Shown here: piece by piece, positions 18,116 through 26,607 of the stretch
Layout: every line of letters starts with the position of its first letter
Numbering within the stretch: position 1 is the stretch's first letter
Source of the DNA: Xanthomonas dyei
GTDB taxonomy: Bacteria > Pseudomonadota > Gammaproteobacteria > Xanthomonadales > Xanthomonadaceae
Direction: 5' to 3'
Length of the DNA: 64,000 nucleotides
Assembly (NCBI RefSeq): GCF_002939865.1
Contig: NZ_MDEE01000016.1
Span: forward strand, 1-64,000
Position numbers and translations under genes: made by a program
The notes under the pieces: model-generated
Seen by the model: only the letters and a program-made list of their open reading frames with translations
The model's database searches: none
Told to the model about the DNA's origin: nothing

Positions 18116-18226
18116 GTCGGGCGTGGGGTGTCGAACGGTGGGGGCGCGATGCTAGCGCGCATGGACGGCTTGCGCATCTGCCGCCGCCCGGCGAAGCTTT
18201 GCGCCATCTCGGACACGGACGTTGTC

Positions 18227-19693
18227 ATGTTGCTCATGCCGCTGCACAAACCCTGGTCGCGCCAGAACATTCCGTGGGTGACGCTGCTGCTGGTGCTGAT
18301 CAATGTCGTGGTCTATCTGGGCTATCAGCGCAAGGACGATGCGCTGGTCGAAAACGCCGTGCATTACTACGTCGCGTCCGGGCTGGGCACGCTGGAAGCG
18401 CAGGCGCACGCACGCTACCTGGCGCAGACCACCGACCCCAAACTGCGTGCCGCGCGGCAGGGCAAGCTGGACAGCGTGCCGGCGCCGCAGCGCACCGCGT
18501 ATCTGGCGCATCTGACACTGCACGATGTCGCATTTGCGCAGGCCTTGCGCGGCGGCGCGTTATTCAAGGACGAGGAGCAGATGCGCGAATGGCGCGGTCT
18601 GCGTGCGCCTTACGATGCCCGCCTGTCCAGGGTGTTTACGCTGCGTCATCTGCAACGCAGTTCGGAGTGGTCGCCGGCGCGCATGCTCACCGCCACCTTC
18701 TTGCATGGCGACTTCGATCATTTGCTCGGCAACATGGTGTTTCTGCTGGCGCTGGGCACCTTGCTGGAAGGGGCGATCGGCAGCGGCTGGTTTCTGCTGC
18801 TGTATCTGCTGGGCGGGTTTGGGGCCAGCGCAGCGAGTCTGTGGTGGCGCTGGGGCGAGCCCGGCGGCGGGCTGGGCGCGTCCGGTGCGATCGCCGCATT
18901 GATGGGGGCGTTCTGCGTGGTGTGGGGCCGTCGTCGGGTGCGGTTTTTCTACTGGTTTTTTGTGGTCTTCAACTACGTGCGTGGGCCGGCGATTCTGCTG
19001 CTGCCACTGTGGCTGGGCTGGGAGTTGTACAGCCTGCTGGGCAGCGATAACGGCGGTGTCGCCTTCGAAGCGCATGCTGGCGGTTTGCTCAGCGGTGCGC
19101 TGCTCGGTGCGTTGCTGGTCGCAGTGCGGCAAACCCGCCCGGCCTTCATGGACGAGGACGCCACCGCACAGGTGGACGACCGCTGGGAGCGTGCGCAGCG
19201 CCATCTGGGTCGCATGGAGAACCTTGAAGCCGAGCGGCTGCTCGCCGAGCTTGCCAGCGAGACGCCACACAGCCCGGACGTTGCGCTGGCCCGTTACCGC
19301 GTGGCCCGCAACGCCGGGCGCACGCAGGACGCCGTGCGCCATGCACAGACGCTGTTGCACCTGCCCAGCCATAACGCACAACAGACGCGCGTCCAGTTGG
19401 GCGTGGCAGCAGAACTGAGCAAGGACACGATCGCCGTTGCGCTACCGGCACGCATGGCCCTGGTCGGCGCGTGCCTGCGTACCGGGCTGCTGGCCGATGC
19501 CGAGCGTTTGTTGAAGGAGTGCGAGATCGATGCGCCACGCGCCGAACTGGCCCAGCAGTGGTTTGTGCTGGCGCTGCGGCACGGCGAACTGCAGGCCGGC
19601 GAACAGCGCACGCGGGTGTTGCAGCTGGTGCGCGATCAATTTCCGGAGCAGGGGCAGGCGGTCAAGGCGCGTTTTCTGCTTGAGAATGGTTGA
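18227..19693 (+). CDS. Rhomboid family intramembrane serine protease with C-terminal repeat extension
   Basis: The start MLLMPLHKPW (18227) is chosen because the first membrane helix begins about 15 residues later; a second ATG three codons on is possible. The 488-residue protein has the rhomboid core: HGDFDHLLGNMVFL with the conserved His/Asn of helix 2, catalytic Ser219 in GASGAIAAL, and catalytic His283 in EAHAGGLLSG. An extra loop of about 100 residues separates helix 1 and the HxxxN helix. Residues about 325-488 form a soluble, alanine-rich, helical tail with TPR-like periodicity, not part of minimal rhomboids. It may bind substrates or partners. Confidence 0.9.
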   Translation: MLLMPLHKPWSRQNIPWVTLLLVLINVVVYLGYQRKDDALVENAVHYYVASGLGTLEAQAHARYLAQTTDPKLRAARQGKLDSVPAPQRTAYLAHLTLHDVAFAQALRGGALFKDEEQMREWRGLRAPYDARLSRVFTLRHLQRSSEWSPARMLTATFLHGDFDHLLGNMVFLLALGTLLEGAIGSGWFLLLYLLGGFGASAASLWWRWGEPGGGLGASGAIAALMGAFCVVWGRRRVRFFYWFFVVFNYVRGPAILLLPLWLGWELYSLLGSDNGGVAFEAHAGGLLSGALLGALLVAVRQTRPAFMDEDATAQVDDRWERAQRHLGRMENLEAERLLAELASETPHSPDVALARYRVARNAGRTQDAVRHAQTLLHLPSHNAQQTRVQLGVAAELSKDTIAVALPARMALVGACLRTGLLADAERLLKECEIDAPRAELAQQWFVLALRHGELQAGEQRTRVLQLVRDQFPEQGQAVKARFLLENG

Positions 19694-20089
19694 CGTAGCT
19701 GCGTGTTCGAGTGGATTTCGGAGGGTACCGGCGGCAGGCGTTTTTAAAGCCGTCTCAGCAGCGGCTAGCCGAGCCGAGCGAGCGGTCGTCGGTGCGATTG
19801 GATGGCGCGCTCAGTACTCACTACATGCCGTTCTGAGAGCCGAGCGCGCGCGTACTTGCTGCTATGCAGGCGCTTTATGAGGTGCGTCAAACCGGCTTTG
19901 AGGGCGGGCCACCACCGTCCGGCTGCGGCGATATTTGTTGGACTGCCAAGAGCGGCTAACAGAACGTAGCCAGGAGTCGTCAGGTGGGTGTGGACGGCGC
20001 GGCCGAACCGGAGTGTACGAGTGGTCCATGCCGCACCGTGCACCGGCTGCGCGCGCCTGGCGGTGAGCGCAGTCGTTTTGTTAGATGCG
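19694..20089. other. Intergenic region occupied by two MITE-like elements
   Basis: The roughly 400 bases between rhomboid and the next (convergent) gene contain a decayed element (19759-19887) and a better preserved copy (19950-20090) of the same family. No gene is supported: frames here only read through the repeats. Confidence 0.6.
19759..19887 (+). mobile_element. Decayed relative of the 142-bp MITE family
   Basis: Stretches such as CAGCGGCTAGCC at the left, GTCGTCGGTG in the middle and a TTTATGAGGTGCG end align in order with the copy at 19950-20090, with many substitutions and about 13 bases lost. Orientation is the same as its neighbour. It is the weakest member of the set. Confidence 0.4.
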
Positions 20090-20090
20090 C
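19950..20090 (+). mobile_element. 141-bp MITE-like element, copy A
   Basis: It begins GAGCGGCTAACAGAACG and ends GTTTTGTTAGATGCGC, an imperfect terminal inverted repeat. The centre shares GTCAGGTGGGTGTGGACGGC and CCATGCCGCACC with four other copies in the window. Flanking triplets are CAA (left) and TAA (right). The right end abuts the stop codon of the minus-strand gene, whose TAG is formed from two target bases and the first base of the element. Confidence 0.75.
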
Positions 20091-21364
20091 TAAACCGGTT
20101 GGATCGCAACCGCCCGCAACGCCGCATCCAGCTTTGCGCGTTGTGCGGCATCTTCGCAATGCGCCGACGCGTTCTGCAGAATGGCGCGCGCCTGCTCATC
20201 GCGGCCGAAACGCTCGGCCAGCATCAGGCCGGCATCCAGCGACCAGCTCGGCAGCATCGGATCGCGTGGCCAGCCTGCGATGGCGGCCAGCAACCCATCG
20301 GTCGCGAGCTGAAACTGCCCGGCCATCTTGGCGCGCTCGGCGAGTAGCGTGGCCTGTTCGGACAGGAGCGGAGTAAACGCGGGGTCGTTGTCCAGGGCTT
20401 CGCGCTGCAACGCAAGCGCGCGGCGCTCCTGCTTCTCCTGCAGCAAGCGATTGATGTATTGCTGGGTGTGCTCGCGCAGCTCGTCGTTGCGATGGTGCTG
20501 GCGCAGCAGGCGTTGATACAGCTCATGCACCGCCAGGCTCACCGCGCGCGAGCGGACCGCGCCCCGCAGGGCCTGGAACGCCTCGTCGGAATGCCCGTCG
20601 CGCACGTACTGTTCGGCCTCGTCTAGCAGGCGCTGGTCCGGGTCGGCGCGTTCGTGCACATCCCCGCCGCTGGGGACGTAGCCCAGCGCTTCGTGGTACT
20701 GGTACACCAGATACCCGAGCAGATGAAAACTGGCGAACAGGGTCCAGATCGAGGTCATCATCACCGTCGCCTCGCGTACCAGCGGGGGCAGATATTTCAG
20801 TGCGACGAAGACCGCTGCCGTGCCGCTGCCCTGGATCACGTAAAGCAGGCCATAGGCGGCCAGATACGGCCAGCCGATCCGCAGCGCCATGTCGATCGAC
20901 ACCGCCGGGTTGAGCGCGCGGCGCAGGCTGCCATCGATGGCGAGCGAGATCAGCATGCCGGGCAACAACAGCATGGTGCCTAGATAGGCGATGGTCAGCC
21001 CGAATTTACCTGCAAGCGCGGCGGCAACGCCGATCACGATGCCCAGTGCAAAGGCCAGCAGGATCAGACGCAGCACCGCGCTGTCGAAGCTGTTGTAGCC
21101 GAGCCGGGGCGCATCGGGCTGGCCATCGGCGGTGTGGCGCAGGATGTCGAAGGCATAGGTGTAGGTCGCCATGCCCAGCACGCCCATGACCACCAGTTTG
21201 AGGATGCCCGGCAAGACCAGCAGCGCGCTGCACAGCGTCAGTGCGATCAATGCATACAGCGCCGAGCCGCGCAGCGGATAAGTGGCGATCGCCGGGATGC
21301 GGGTCCAGAACGGTGCGGGCGCAGCCTGCGCAGCAACCCTGTGCGCGCGAAAACGGTCTTCCAT
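20090..21364 (-). CDS. Uncharacterised multi-pass membrane protein with C-terminal helical repeat domain
   Basis: I do not recognise the family. The 424-residue protein starts at MEDRFRAH (GGGGAG upstream; a TTG four codons earlier is less likely). Residues about 25-230 contain about six hydrophobic helices arranged as in polytopic integral-membrane proteins. Residues about 245-424 are soluble, rich in Ala/Leu/Gln/Arg and TPR-like. The last codon is followed immediately by the MITE-like copy A, and the TAG stop contains an element base, so the natural C-terminus may once have been longer. Nothing nearby suggests a pathway. Confidence 0.7.
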   Translation of the reverse strand: MEDRFRAHRVAAQAAPAPFWTRIPAIATYPLRGSALYALIALTLCSALLVLPGILKLVVMGVLGMATYTYAFDILRHTADGQPDAPRLGYNSFDSAVLRLILLAFALGIVIGVAAALAGKFGLTIAYLGTMLLLPGMLISLAIDGSLRRALNPAVSIDMALRIGWPYLAAYGLLYVIQGSGTAAVFVALKYLPPLVREATVMMTSIWTLFASFHLLGYLVYQYHEALGYVPSGGDVHERADPDQRLLDEAEQYVRDGHSDEAFQALRGAVRSRAVSLAVHELYQRLLRQHHRNDELREHTQQYINRLLQEKQERRALALQREALDNDPAFTPLLSEQATLLAERAKMAGQFQLATDGLLAAIAGWPRDPMLPSWSLDAGLMLAERFGRDEQARAILQNASAHCEDAAQRAKLDAALRAVAIQPV

Positions 21365-21797
21365 GACGCTCCCCAAGCGTGTGATGTGACGGGATTGTGC
21401 GGCGATGCGTGGCTGGGTGCAATTGGGGTATCGCGGCTACCCGGTGACGTCGAACTGGGTGGGATCCGCTGTCTGCCGCATGCAATCCTGCGGCTGCACT
21501 GCCTGGCGCCGTGAATATCGCGGGGCTGGCAGGCGGCGTGCGCGGGACCTGCGTGGTGAGCTGCACAAAAGCGCAGATGGTGCCGCCGGCACGTGGCTGG
21601 CTCACAACGATTGAACGCAGTGCGACGGGAGAGCCATCGGGCATCAGGAACCATCGGTCGCGCACATGGACTTCTGCGTAGAACCTATGGTTCGCTACCG
21701 GTCGGCTGCCGGCCATGTGGCGATGTTGCTGCAGGCGGCACGCGCTGACGTGCAATCGCGGTGGCGCAGTCATTCCCCCTATCGCAAGGAGTTCTGC
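21365..21797. other. Long divergent intergenic region
   Basis: The 433 bases between the membrane-protein gene (minus) and the Nudix gene (plus) contain no supported gene, repeat or hairpin that I can see. A frame opening at 21666 runs into the Nudix gene, but its first 44 codons show no conservation-like character and lack a ribosome binding site. Confidence 0.4.
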
Positions 21798-22397
21798 TTG
21801 AATCCATCTGTTGCCGACACCCCGCAGGTTCGCATTCGCAGCATTGATGTGCTGTCAGACAACTGCTATGTGCTGCGCAAGGTCACCTTCGACTTCCAGC
21901 GCAAGGACGGCCGCTGGCAGACGGTGTCGCGCGAGGCGTATGACCGCGGTAACGGCGCCACCATCCTGCTCTACAGCCGCGCCAGGCAGACGGTGATGCT
22001 GACCCGGCAATTCCGCCTGCCGACGCTGCTCAATGGCAACCCGGATGGCATGCTGATCGAAGCCTGTGCCGGCTTGCTCGACCAGGACGATGCGCTGACC
22101 TGCATCCGCAAGGAAACCGAAGAAGAGACCGGCTACCGCATCGACAACGTGCGCAAGGTATTTGAAGCGTTCATGAGCCCGGGCTCGGTCACCGAACGCT
22201 TGTACTTCTTCGTCGGCGAATACTTCGACGGCGACAAGGTGAGCGACGGTGGCGGGGTCGAAGAAGACGGCGAAGAGATCGAGGTGTTGGAGCTATCGCT
22301 GGACGCTGCGCTGGCGATGATCGCCTCCGGCGAAATCGCCGACGCCAAGACCATCATGTTGCTGCAGTACGCCAAATTGCATGGCGTGCTGGAGTAA
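21798..22397 (+). CDS. nudK: Nudix hydrolase, GDP-mannose pyrophosphatase NudK-like
   Basis: The 199-residue enzyme of the ADP-ribose/GDP-mannose pyrophosphatase group starts at TTG, chosen because AAGGAG lies 7 bases upstream and the first residues (NPSVADTPQVRI) lead straight into the domain. The Nudix box is at residues about 96-118 (GLLDQDDALTCIRKETEEETG). The catalytic REXXEE appears as RKETEEETG, and the first Glu of the consensus is replaced by Asp. SREAYDRGNGATILLYS upstream is typical of NudK. It probably recycles nucleotide sugars, which is relevant to polysaccharide metabolism, but the substrate is inferred from family only. Confidence 0.82.
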   Translation: MNPSVADTPQVRIRSIDVLSDNCYVLRKVTFDFQRKDGRWQTVSREAYDRGNGATILLYSRARQTVMLTRQFRLPTLLNGNPDGMLIEACAGLLDQDDALTCIRKETEEETGYRIDNVRKVFEAFMSPGSVTERLYFFVGEYFDGDKVSDGGGVEEDGEEIEVLELSLDAALAMIASGEIADAKTIMLLQYAKLHGVLE

Positions 22398-22467
22398 TCA
22401 GAGTTCGGTCAATTGTATCGTCCGGCAACTTGCGGGTTGCCGGAGCCAGTCGATAGTGGTGCTGCGC

Positions 22468-23025
22468 TCAGCGCACACGTTTGAGTGTTTTGTCGACGTA
22501 TTCGGACGCACCGCCACTCTGGCAGTCTGAGCCATCCTGCGAGAGTAGGATGCCCGTGACGGCTTTGGAATGTGTGTTTTCGTTGATACGAAAGCCATAT
22601 AACGGATAGGCGAGGGGAGGGTTGCGCGCTGCGTCCGGCTCCCGTTCGAGTATCAGGCAGCTACCTGCGATCTCATCTATCCACCAGGTGCTACGCAACG
22701 TCACGGTTCGTTTGCGAGAGTCCGGATCCTTTCCCGATAAACATGTGTAACTCAATGTGTAGTGACGACTCTCTGGGCGTCCTTTGGTCGCGTCAAGGCG
22801 CAAATCTGCAGTAGCTGCAGGGCAGTCTGTTCGATCTACCGTTACCTGGATGTTTCCGTTGTAATGTCCGGCCAGCAGATGCTGTCTGCGTAATGGCCAT
22901 TCGATCGAGCCATAGTGACCAGGCGTGTCGTCGTAATCGCGATTGCGTAACTGCTGTGCGGAGCAGGTTGCTGCGATGAGCAGCAATAGGCCAAATCCCC
23001 GGCGATACCGGTAGATGCGGTGCAT
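22468..23025 (-). CDS. Secreted protein of unknown function
   Basis: No family is recognised. The 185-residue protein has a signal peptide (RRGFGLLLLIAATCSAQQ, cleaved after SAQ or, less likely, lipidated at the Cys of AATC). The mature part has three to four cysteines (TDCPAAT, YTCLSG, GSCLIL, SDCQSG) that could form two disulfides. Codon usage is less GC-biased than in neighbouring housekeeping genes. It starts 30 bases downstream of the HerA-like gene on the same strand, so read-through from that gene is possible. Confidence 0.6.
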   Translation of the reverse strand: MHRIYRYRRGFGLLLLIAATCSAQQLRNRDYDDTPGHYGSIEWPLRRQHLLAGHYNGNIQVTVDRTDCPAATADLRLDATKGRPESRHYTLSYTCLSGKDPDSRKRTVTLRSTWWIDEIAGSCLILEREPDAARNPPLAYPLYGFRINENTHSKAVTGILLSQDGSDCQSGGASEYVDKTLKRVR

Positions 23026-23055
23026 GATTTACGTCCTTGTCGTGTTCGAAAGCCC

Positions 23056-24561
23056 TCAACGCTTCCCACCAAGAATACTGCCGAAAATCCCGCGCACGAT
23101 CTGCTGCCCGATCTTGCTGCCGATGGTGCGCGATGTTTGTTTGGCCATCGTTTCCAACATGCCCTGGCGGCGGCCGGTGCCGAACACCGCGTCCTTGACC
23201 GCTTTTCCGAAACCGCTGTCCTGGGTTTCCTCCTCCTCGCGCGTGCGTGCTGGAGGGGCGGCGGTCTGCGCGGCGACCTGTTCGACGCGGCGTGCCAACA
23301 GCTCGGCTGCCGATTCGCGGTTGATCGCGGTGTCGTAGCGTGTGCCCACCGGGCTGGCCGCGCGGACCTGCGCGCGTTCGGGTGCGCTGATGGCACCCAT
23401 GCGGCAACGCGGCGGAGCGATCAGGGTCTGCTGCACCGGCGCGGGCACGCCCTTGCCCTCCAGTGGCGACACCAGAGCCTCGCCGGTGCCCAGGCTGGAG
23501 ATGGCGGTGGCCACATCGAGCTTGGGATTTGCCACGAAGGTCTGCGCCGCGGTCCTGACTGCTTTCTGGTCGCGCGGGGTGTAGGCACGCAGCGCATGCT
23601 GCACGCGGTTGCCGAGCTGGCCAAGAATGTTGTCGGGAATGTCATCGGGAAACTGCGAGCAGAAATAGATGCCCACGCCCTTGGAGCGGATCAGCCGTAC
23701 CACCTGCTCGATGCGTTGCACCAGCGCCGCAGGCGCGTCTTCGAACAGCAAATGCGCCTCGTCGAAGACGAACACCAGCTTGGGCTGGTCCAGATCGCCC
23801 ACTTCCGGCAGGCCTTCGAACAACTCCGACAGCAGCCATAGCAGAAAGGTCGAATACAGCCGCGGCTTGAGCACTAACTGGTTGGCCGCCAGGATACCGA
23901 TCACCCCGCGGCCGTCCGGCGCGACGCGCATCAGCTCGGCCAGTTCCAGCGCCGGTTCGCCGAAGAACTGCTCGCCGCCGTCCTGCGACAGCCGCAGCAG
24001 CGCGCGCTGGATCGCGGCCACCGATTGCGCCGAGACCAACCCGTAACTGGTCGACAGCTCCTTGCGTTCTTCCACCACCAGCGCGAGCAGGGCACGCAGA
24101 TCGTCCAGATCCAGCAGCAACAGGCCGCGGTCGTCGGCCAGCTTGAACACGATGTCCAGCACGCCGGATTGGGTGTCGTTGAGTTCCAGGATGCGGGCGA
24201 GCAGGGTGGGACCCATTTCGCTCACCGTGGTGCGCACCGGGTGGCCGAGCTGCCCGTACAAGTCCCAGAACACCACCGGGCTGGCGGCTGGTGCGTAGTC
24301 GGCGATGCCCACATCCGTGGCGCGCTGCAGCACGCCGGGCGCGCCGTCGCCGGCCACGGCCAAGCCGGCCACGTCGCCTTTCACATCGGCCAGGAACACC
24401 GGCACCCCCAAGCGCGAGAAGCCTTCGGCCAGGGTCATCAGGGTCACGGTCTTGCCGGTCCCGGTGGCGCCGGCCACCAGACCATGGCGGTTGCCGAAGC
24501 GGCCTTCGAGCAGGACCGGAATATCGTCGGTGACGCCTTTGCCGAGCAGGAACGAGGCCAT
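23056..24561 (-). CDS. HerA-like ATPase (DUF853, YjgR type)
   Basis: The 501-residue P-loop ATPase of the HerA/FtsK-like superfamily has Walker A GATGTGKT at residues 31-38 and Walker B FVFDEAHLLF in the middle. The N-terminal FLLGKGVTDDIPVLLEGRFGNRHGL matches DUF853/YjgR proteins. The C-terminal 80 residues are low-complexity (Ala/Arg/Glu/Gln) and end in a Gly-rich TIGSKIGQQIVRGIFGSILGG segment typical of the family. The biological role of YjgR is not established. It lies alone upstream of a secreted-protein gene. Confidence 0.88.
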   Translation of the reverse strand: MASFLLGKGVTDDIPVLLEGRFGNRHGLVAGATGTGKTVTLMTLAEGFSRLGVPVFLADVKGDVAGLAVAGDGAPGVLQRATDVGIADYAPAASPVVFWDLYGQLGHPVRTTVSEMGPTLLARILELNDTQSGVLDIVFKLADDRGLLLLDLDDLRALLALVVEERKELSTSYGLVSAQSVAAIQRALLRLSQDGGEQFFGEPALELAELMRVAPDGRGVIGILAANQLVLKPRLYSTFLLWLLSELFEGLPEVGDLDQPKLVFVFDEAHLLFEDAPAALVQRIEQVVRLIRSKGVGIYFCSQFPDDIPDNILGQLGNRVQHALRAYTPRDQKAVRTAAQTFVANPKLDVATAISSLGTGEALVSPLEGKGVPAPVQQTLIAPPRCRMGAISAPERAQVRAASPVGTRYDTAINRESAAELLARRVEQVAAQTAAPPARTREEEETQDSGFGKAVKDAVFGTGRRQGMLETMAKQTSRTIGSKIGQQIVRGIFGSILGGKR

Positions 24562-24844
24562 TGGGCAGATCCGGTGAGGAAAGACCGGATTCTAGCGGGC
24601 AACGTTGCCGCACAAATCGGTGGGCGACGTATGGGTTCTGACAGCCAGGCGATGCGGCGAGCCGGCGCCTGTCTCCAGCAAGGCCGACACCGTGCGCGCC
24701 GCTGCCAGACAACCGGCTCCGCCGGTTTTCACTGCAACGGGCAGGCGCGCCAAGCTAACGCGCCACTGACCTGCCGGCGGCATCGCCTTGCCCCGGTGTC
24801 GTCCCGGCGGCTACCCTGCCTGCCTTTCCGCTGCACTGTCTCCG

Positions 24845-26425
24845 ATGCCGCTCGCTCATTTTGGTTTGCGCCCATGGCCTGTCCTGGCTGTGGTGGCGCT
24901 GATGTCTGTCGTCCCCGCCGCCCACGCCATCTCCAAGCGCGACACGGAGAAGGCTGCCGTGCTCGATACACGCATGGCCGCGGCCGAAAAGCGCTACCGC
25001 GATGCGCTGGTGCTGGTGAACAACTCCGACCCCAAGGGCACCGCCGAAGGCGACGCCGCACTGGAGGACATGGAGGACGTCATCGACGCCTGCATCAAGC
25101 AGCGTGGCTGTTTGGTGGCCAATCAGCTGGCTACTTACAAGCGCCTGCTCAAGGCGCGCACCGATGCCGAAGCGCCGGCCGCCGAAGACCCGGAAGACGA
25201 CGACACCCTGCTGCAGGCCGACCCGGATCATCTCGGCCCGGTCGCCAACGGCGTGCCCGAGGCGGCGCGTGCGGCCACCCTGCTCAACGACCAGCGCCAC
25301 GAGTTCGACAAGATGGTGCAGTACAACCCGGCCGTGCAGGCCGGCATCCGCCGCTGGCTGACCGATATGCGCCCGGCGTTGATGACCAGCTACGACAACT
25401 ACAGCAGCCTGCGCGGGGTGATGTGGCCGGAATGGCAGAAGCGCGGCCTGCCCGAGGCGCTGCTGTTCGGCATCATGGCCAAGGAATCCAACGGCAAGGT
25501 GCACGCCAATTCGCGCGCCGGTGCGGCCGGGCTGATGCAGTTCATGCCGGCCACCGGGCGGCGCTTCGGGCTGGGCCCGGACGGCACCGGTTTCGACACG
25601 CGTTTCGATGCACGCAGCGCCGCCGAAGCCAGCGCCGCGTATCTCAACGAGCGCATGGCCGGCCTCAACCGCAGCATCGAGCTGGCGCTGGCCGCCTACA
25701 ACGGTGGCGAAGGGCGTGCTGCGCGCGTTTTTTCGCAGACCGGCGGGCGCGGCTTCTGGGAGCAGGACGTCTACAACCAGTTCCCGGCCGAAACCAAGGA
25801 CTACGTGCCGATGGTGATCGCTGCGGCGTGGATCTTCCTGCACCCGCGCCAGTACGGCGTCGATTTCCCCAAGCTCGACGCGCAGCCCGCCACGCTCAAG
25901 CTCGCCAAGTCCACCACGATCTATGAGCTGACGATCTGCCTGGGCGGCATGGGCGTCCGCGAGGGCTACATGCGCGCGCTGCGCAACCTCAACCCGCGCT
26001 ATGAACCCGATGGCTGGATTCCGGCCGGCACCGTCATCAACGCCACCAATCGCATCGCCAGCCTGTACACGCGTTACTGCGTGAACGGTCCGCGTGCGGA
26101 CCTGGCGCGCACCTTGATCACTGCCGATCTCAACAGCGCCATCGTGCGCAGCAGCGCAACCGAGTACACGCCGACCGTGGCGGTGGGCGATGTCAGCCCG
26201 ATGGCCGGCGTGCCGACCACCGTGGCCACCGGCCAGCCGGCGGTCGCCAAACCGAAGGCGAAGCAGGCGCGCAGCTACACCATCGCCAAGGGCGACACGC
26301 TCGGCCGCGTGGCGCAGAAGTACCAGTGCGAGATCAAGGAACTGGCCAAGGCCAATGGCCTGAAGGCACCGAGCTACGCACTCAAGCCGGGGCAGAGCAT
26401 CAAGCTGGCGGGCTGCGACCGCTGA
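24845..26425 (+). CDS. Lytic murein transglycosylase, SLT domain with C-terminal LysM (MltD-like)
   Basis: The 526-residue periplasmic peptidoglycan-cleaving enzyme has a signal peptide to about residue 26 (AAHA). The Slt/family 1 domain is central: catalytic Glu214 in AKESNGK, then AGAAGLMQFMPATG and ALAAYNGGEG. A linker leads to one LysM repeat at the C-terminus (YTIAKGDTLGRVAQKY to LKPGQSIKL). Typical MltD carries two LysM repeats and a lipobox; this protein has one LysM and no lipobox, so it may be soluble. The start at MPLAHFG is chosen because it opens the signal peptide. Confidence 0.9.
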   Translation: MPLAHFGLRPWPVLAVVALMSVVPAAHAISKRDTEKAAVLDTRMAAAEKRYRDALVLVNNSDPKGTAEGDAALEDMEDVIDACIKQRGCLVANQLATYKRLLKARTDAEAPAAEDPEDDDTLLQADPDHLGPVANGVPEAARAATLLNDQRHEFDKMVQYNPAVQAGIRRWLTDMRPALMTSYDNYSSLRGVMWPEWQKRGLPEALLFGIMAKESNGKVHANSRAGAAGLMQFMPATGRRFGLGPDGTGFDTRFDARSAAEASAAYLNERMAGLNRSIELALAAYNGGEGRAARVFSQTGGRGFWEQDVYNQFPAETKDYVPMVIAAAWIFLHPRQYGVDFPKLDAQPATLKLAKSTTIYELTICLGGMGVREGYMRALRNLNPRYEPDGWIPAGTVINATNRIASLYTRYCVNGPRADLARTLITADLNSAIVRSSATEYTPTVAVGDVSPMAGVPTTVATGQPAVAKPKAKQARSYTIAKGDTLGRVAQKYQCEIKELAKANGLKAPSYALKPGQSIKLAGCDR

Positions 26426-26427
26426 GT

Positions 26428-26462
26428 GTGAGGTGCTGCGATCGCAGATTGCAGCACCTCAC
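26428..26462 (+). terminator. Hairpin downstream of the lytic transglycosylase gene
   Basis: A 12-bp perfect stem (26428-26439 with 26451-26462, loop of 11) begins three bases after the stop codon. No T-tract follows. It ends three bases before a MITE-like element. Confidence 0.55.
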
Positions 26463-26465
26463 TTG

Positions 26466-26607
26466 GAGCGGCTGAAAAAACGTAGCGAGCAGCCGTCAGG
26501 TGGGTATCGACGGGGCGCTCAGGAACGACGTGTACGCGTGGTCCCTGCCGCACCGAGCACCGGCTGCGCCCGTCTGGCAGCGAGCGCAGTCGTTTTGTCA
26601 GCGGCGT
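26466..26607 (+). mobile_element. 142-bp MITE-like element, copy B
   Basis: The ends GAGCGGCTGAAAAAACG and GTTTTGTCAGCGGCGT form an imperfect terminal inverted repeat. Internal GTCAGGTGGG and GCCGCACCGAGCACCGG match the other copies. The flanking triplet on the right is TTA (26608-26610), which on the minus strand is exactly the TAA stop codon of the adjacent gene. The left triplet is TTG. Confidence 0.78.

Noticed and set aside
21666-21797. Longer N-terminus for the Nudix protein
   Set aside because: The extra 44 codons lack a ribosome binding site and family character, whereas AAGGAG precedes the TTG at 21798.
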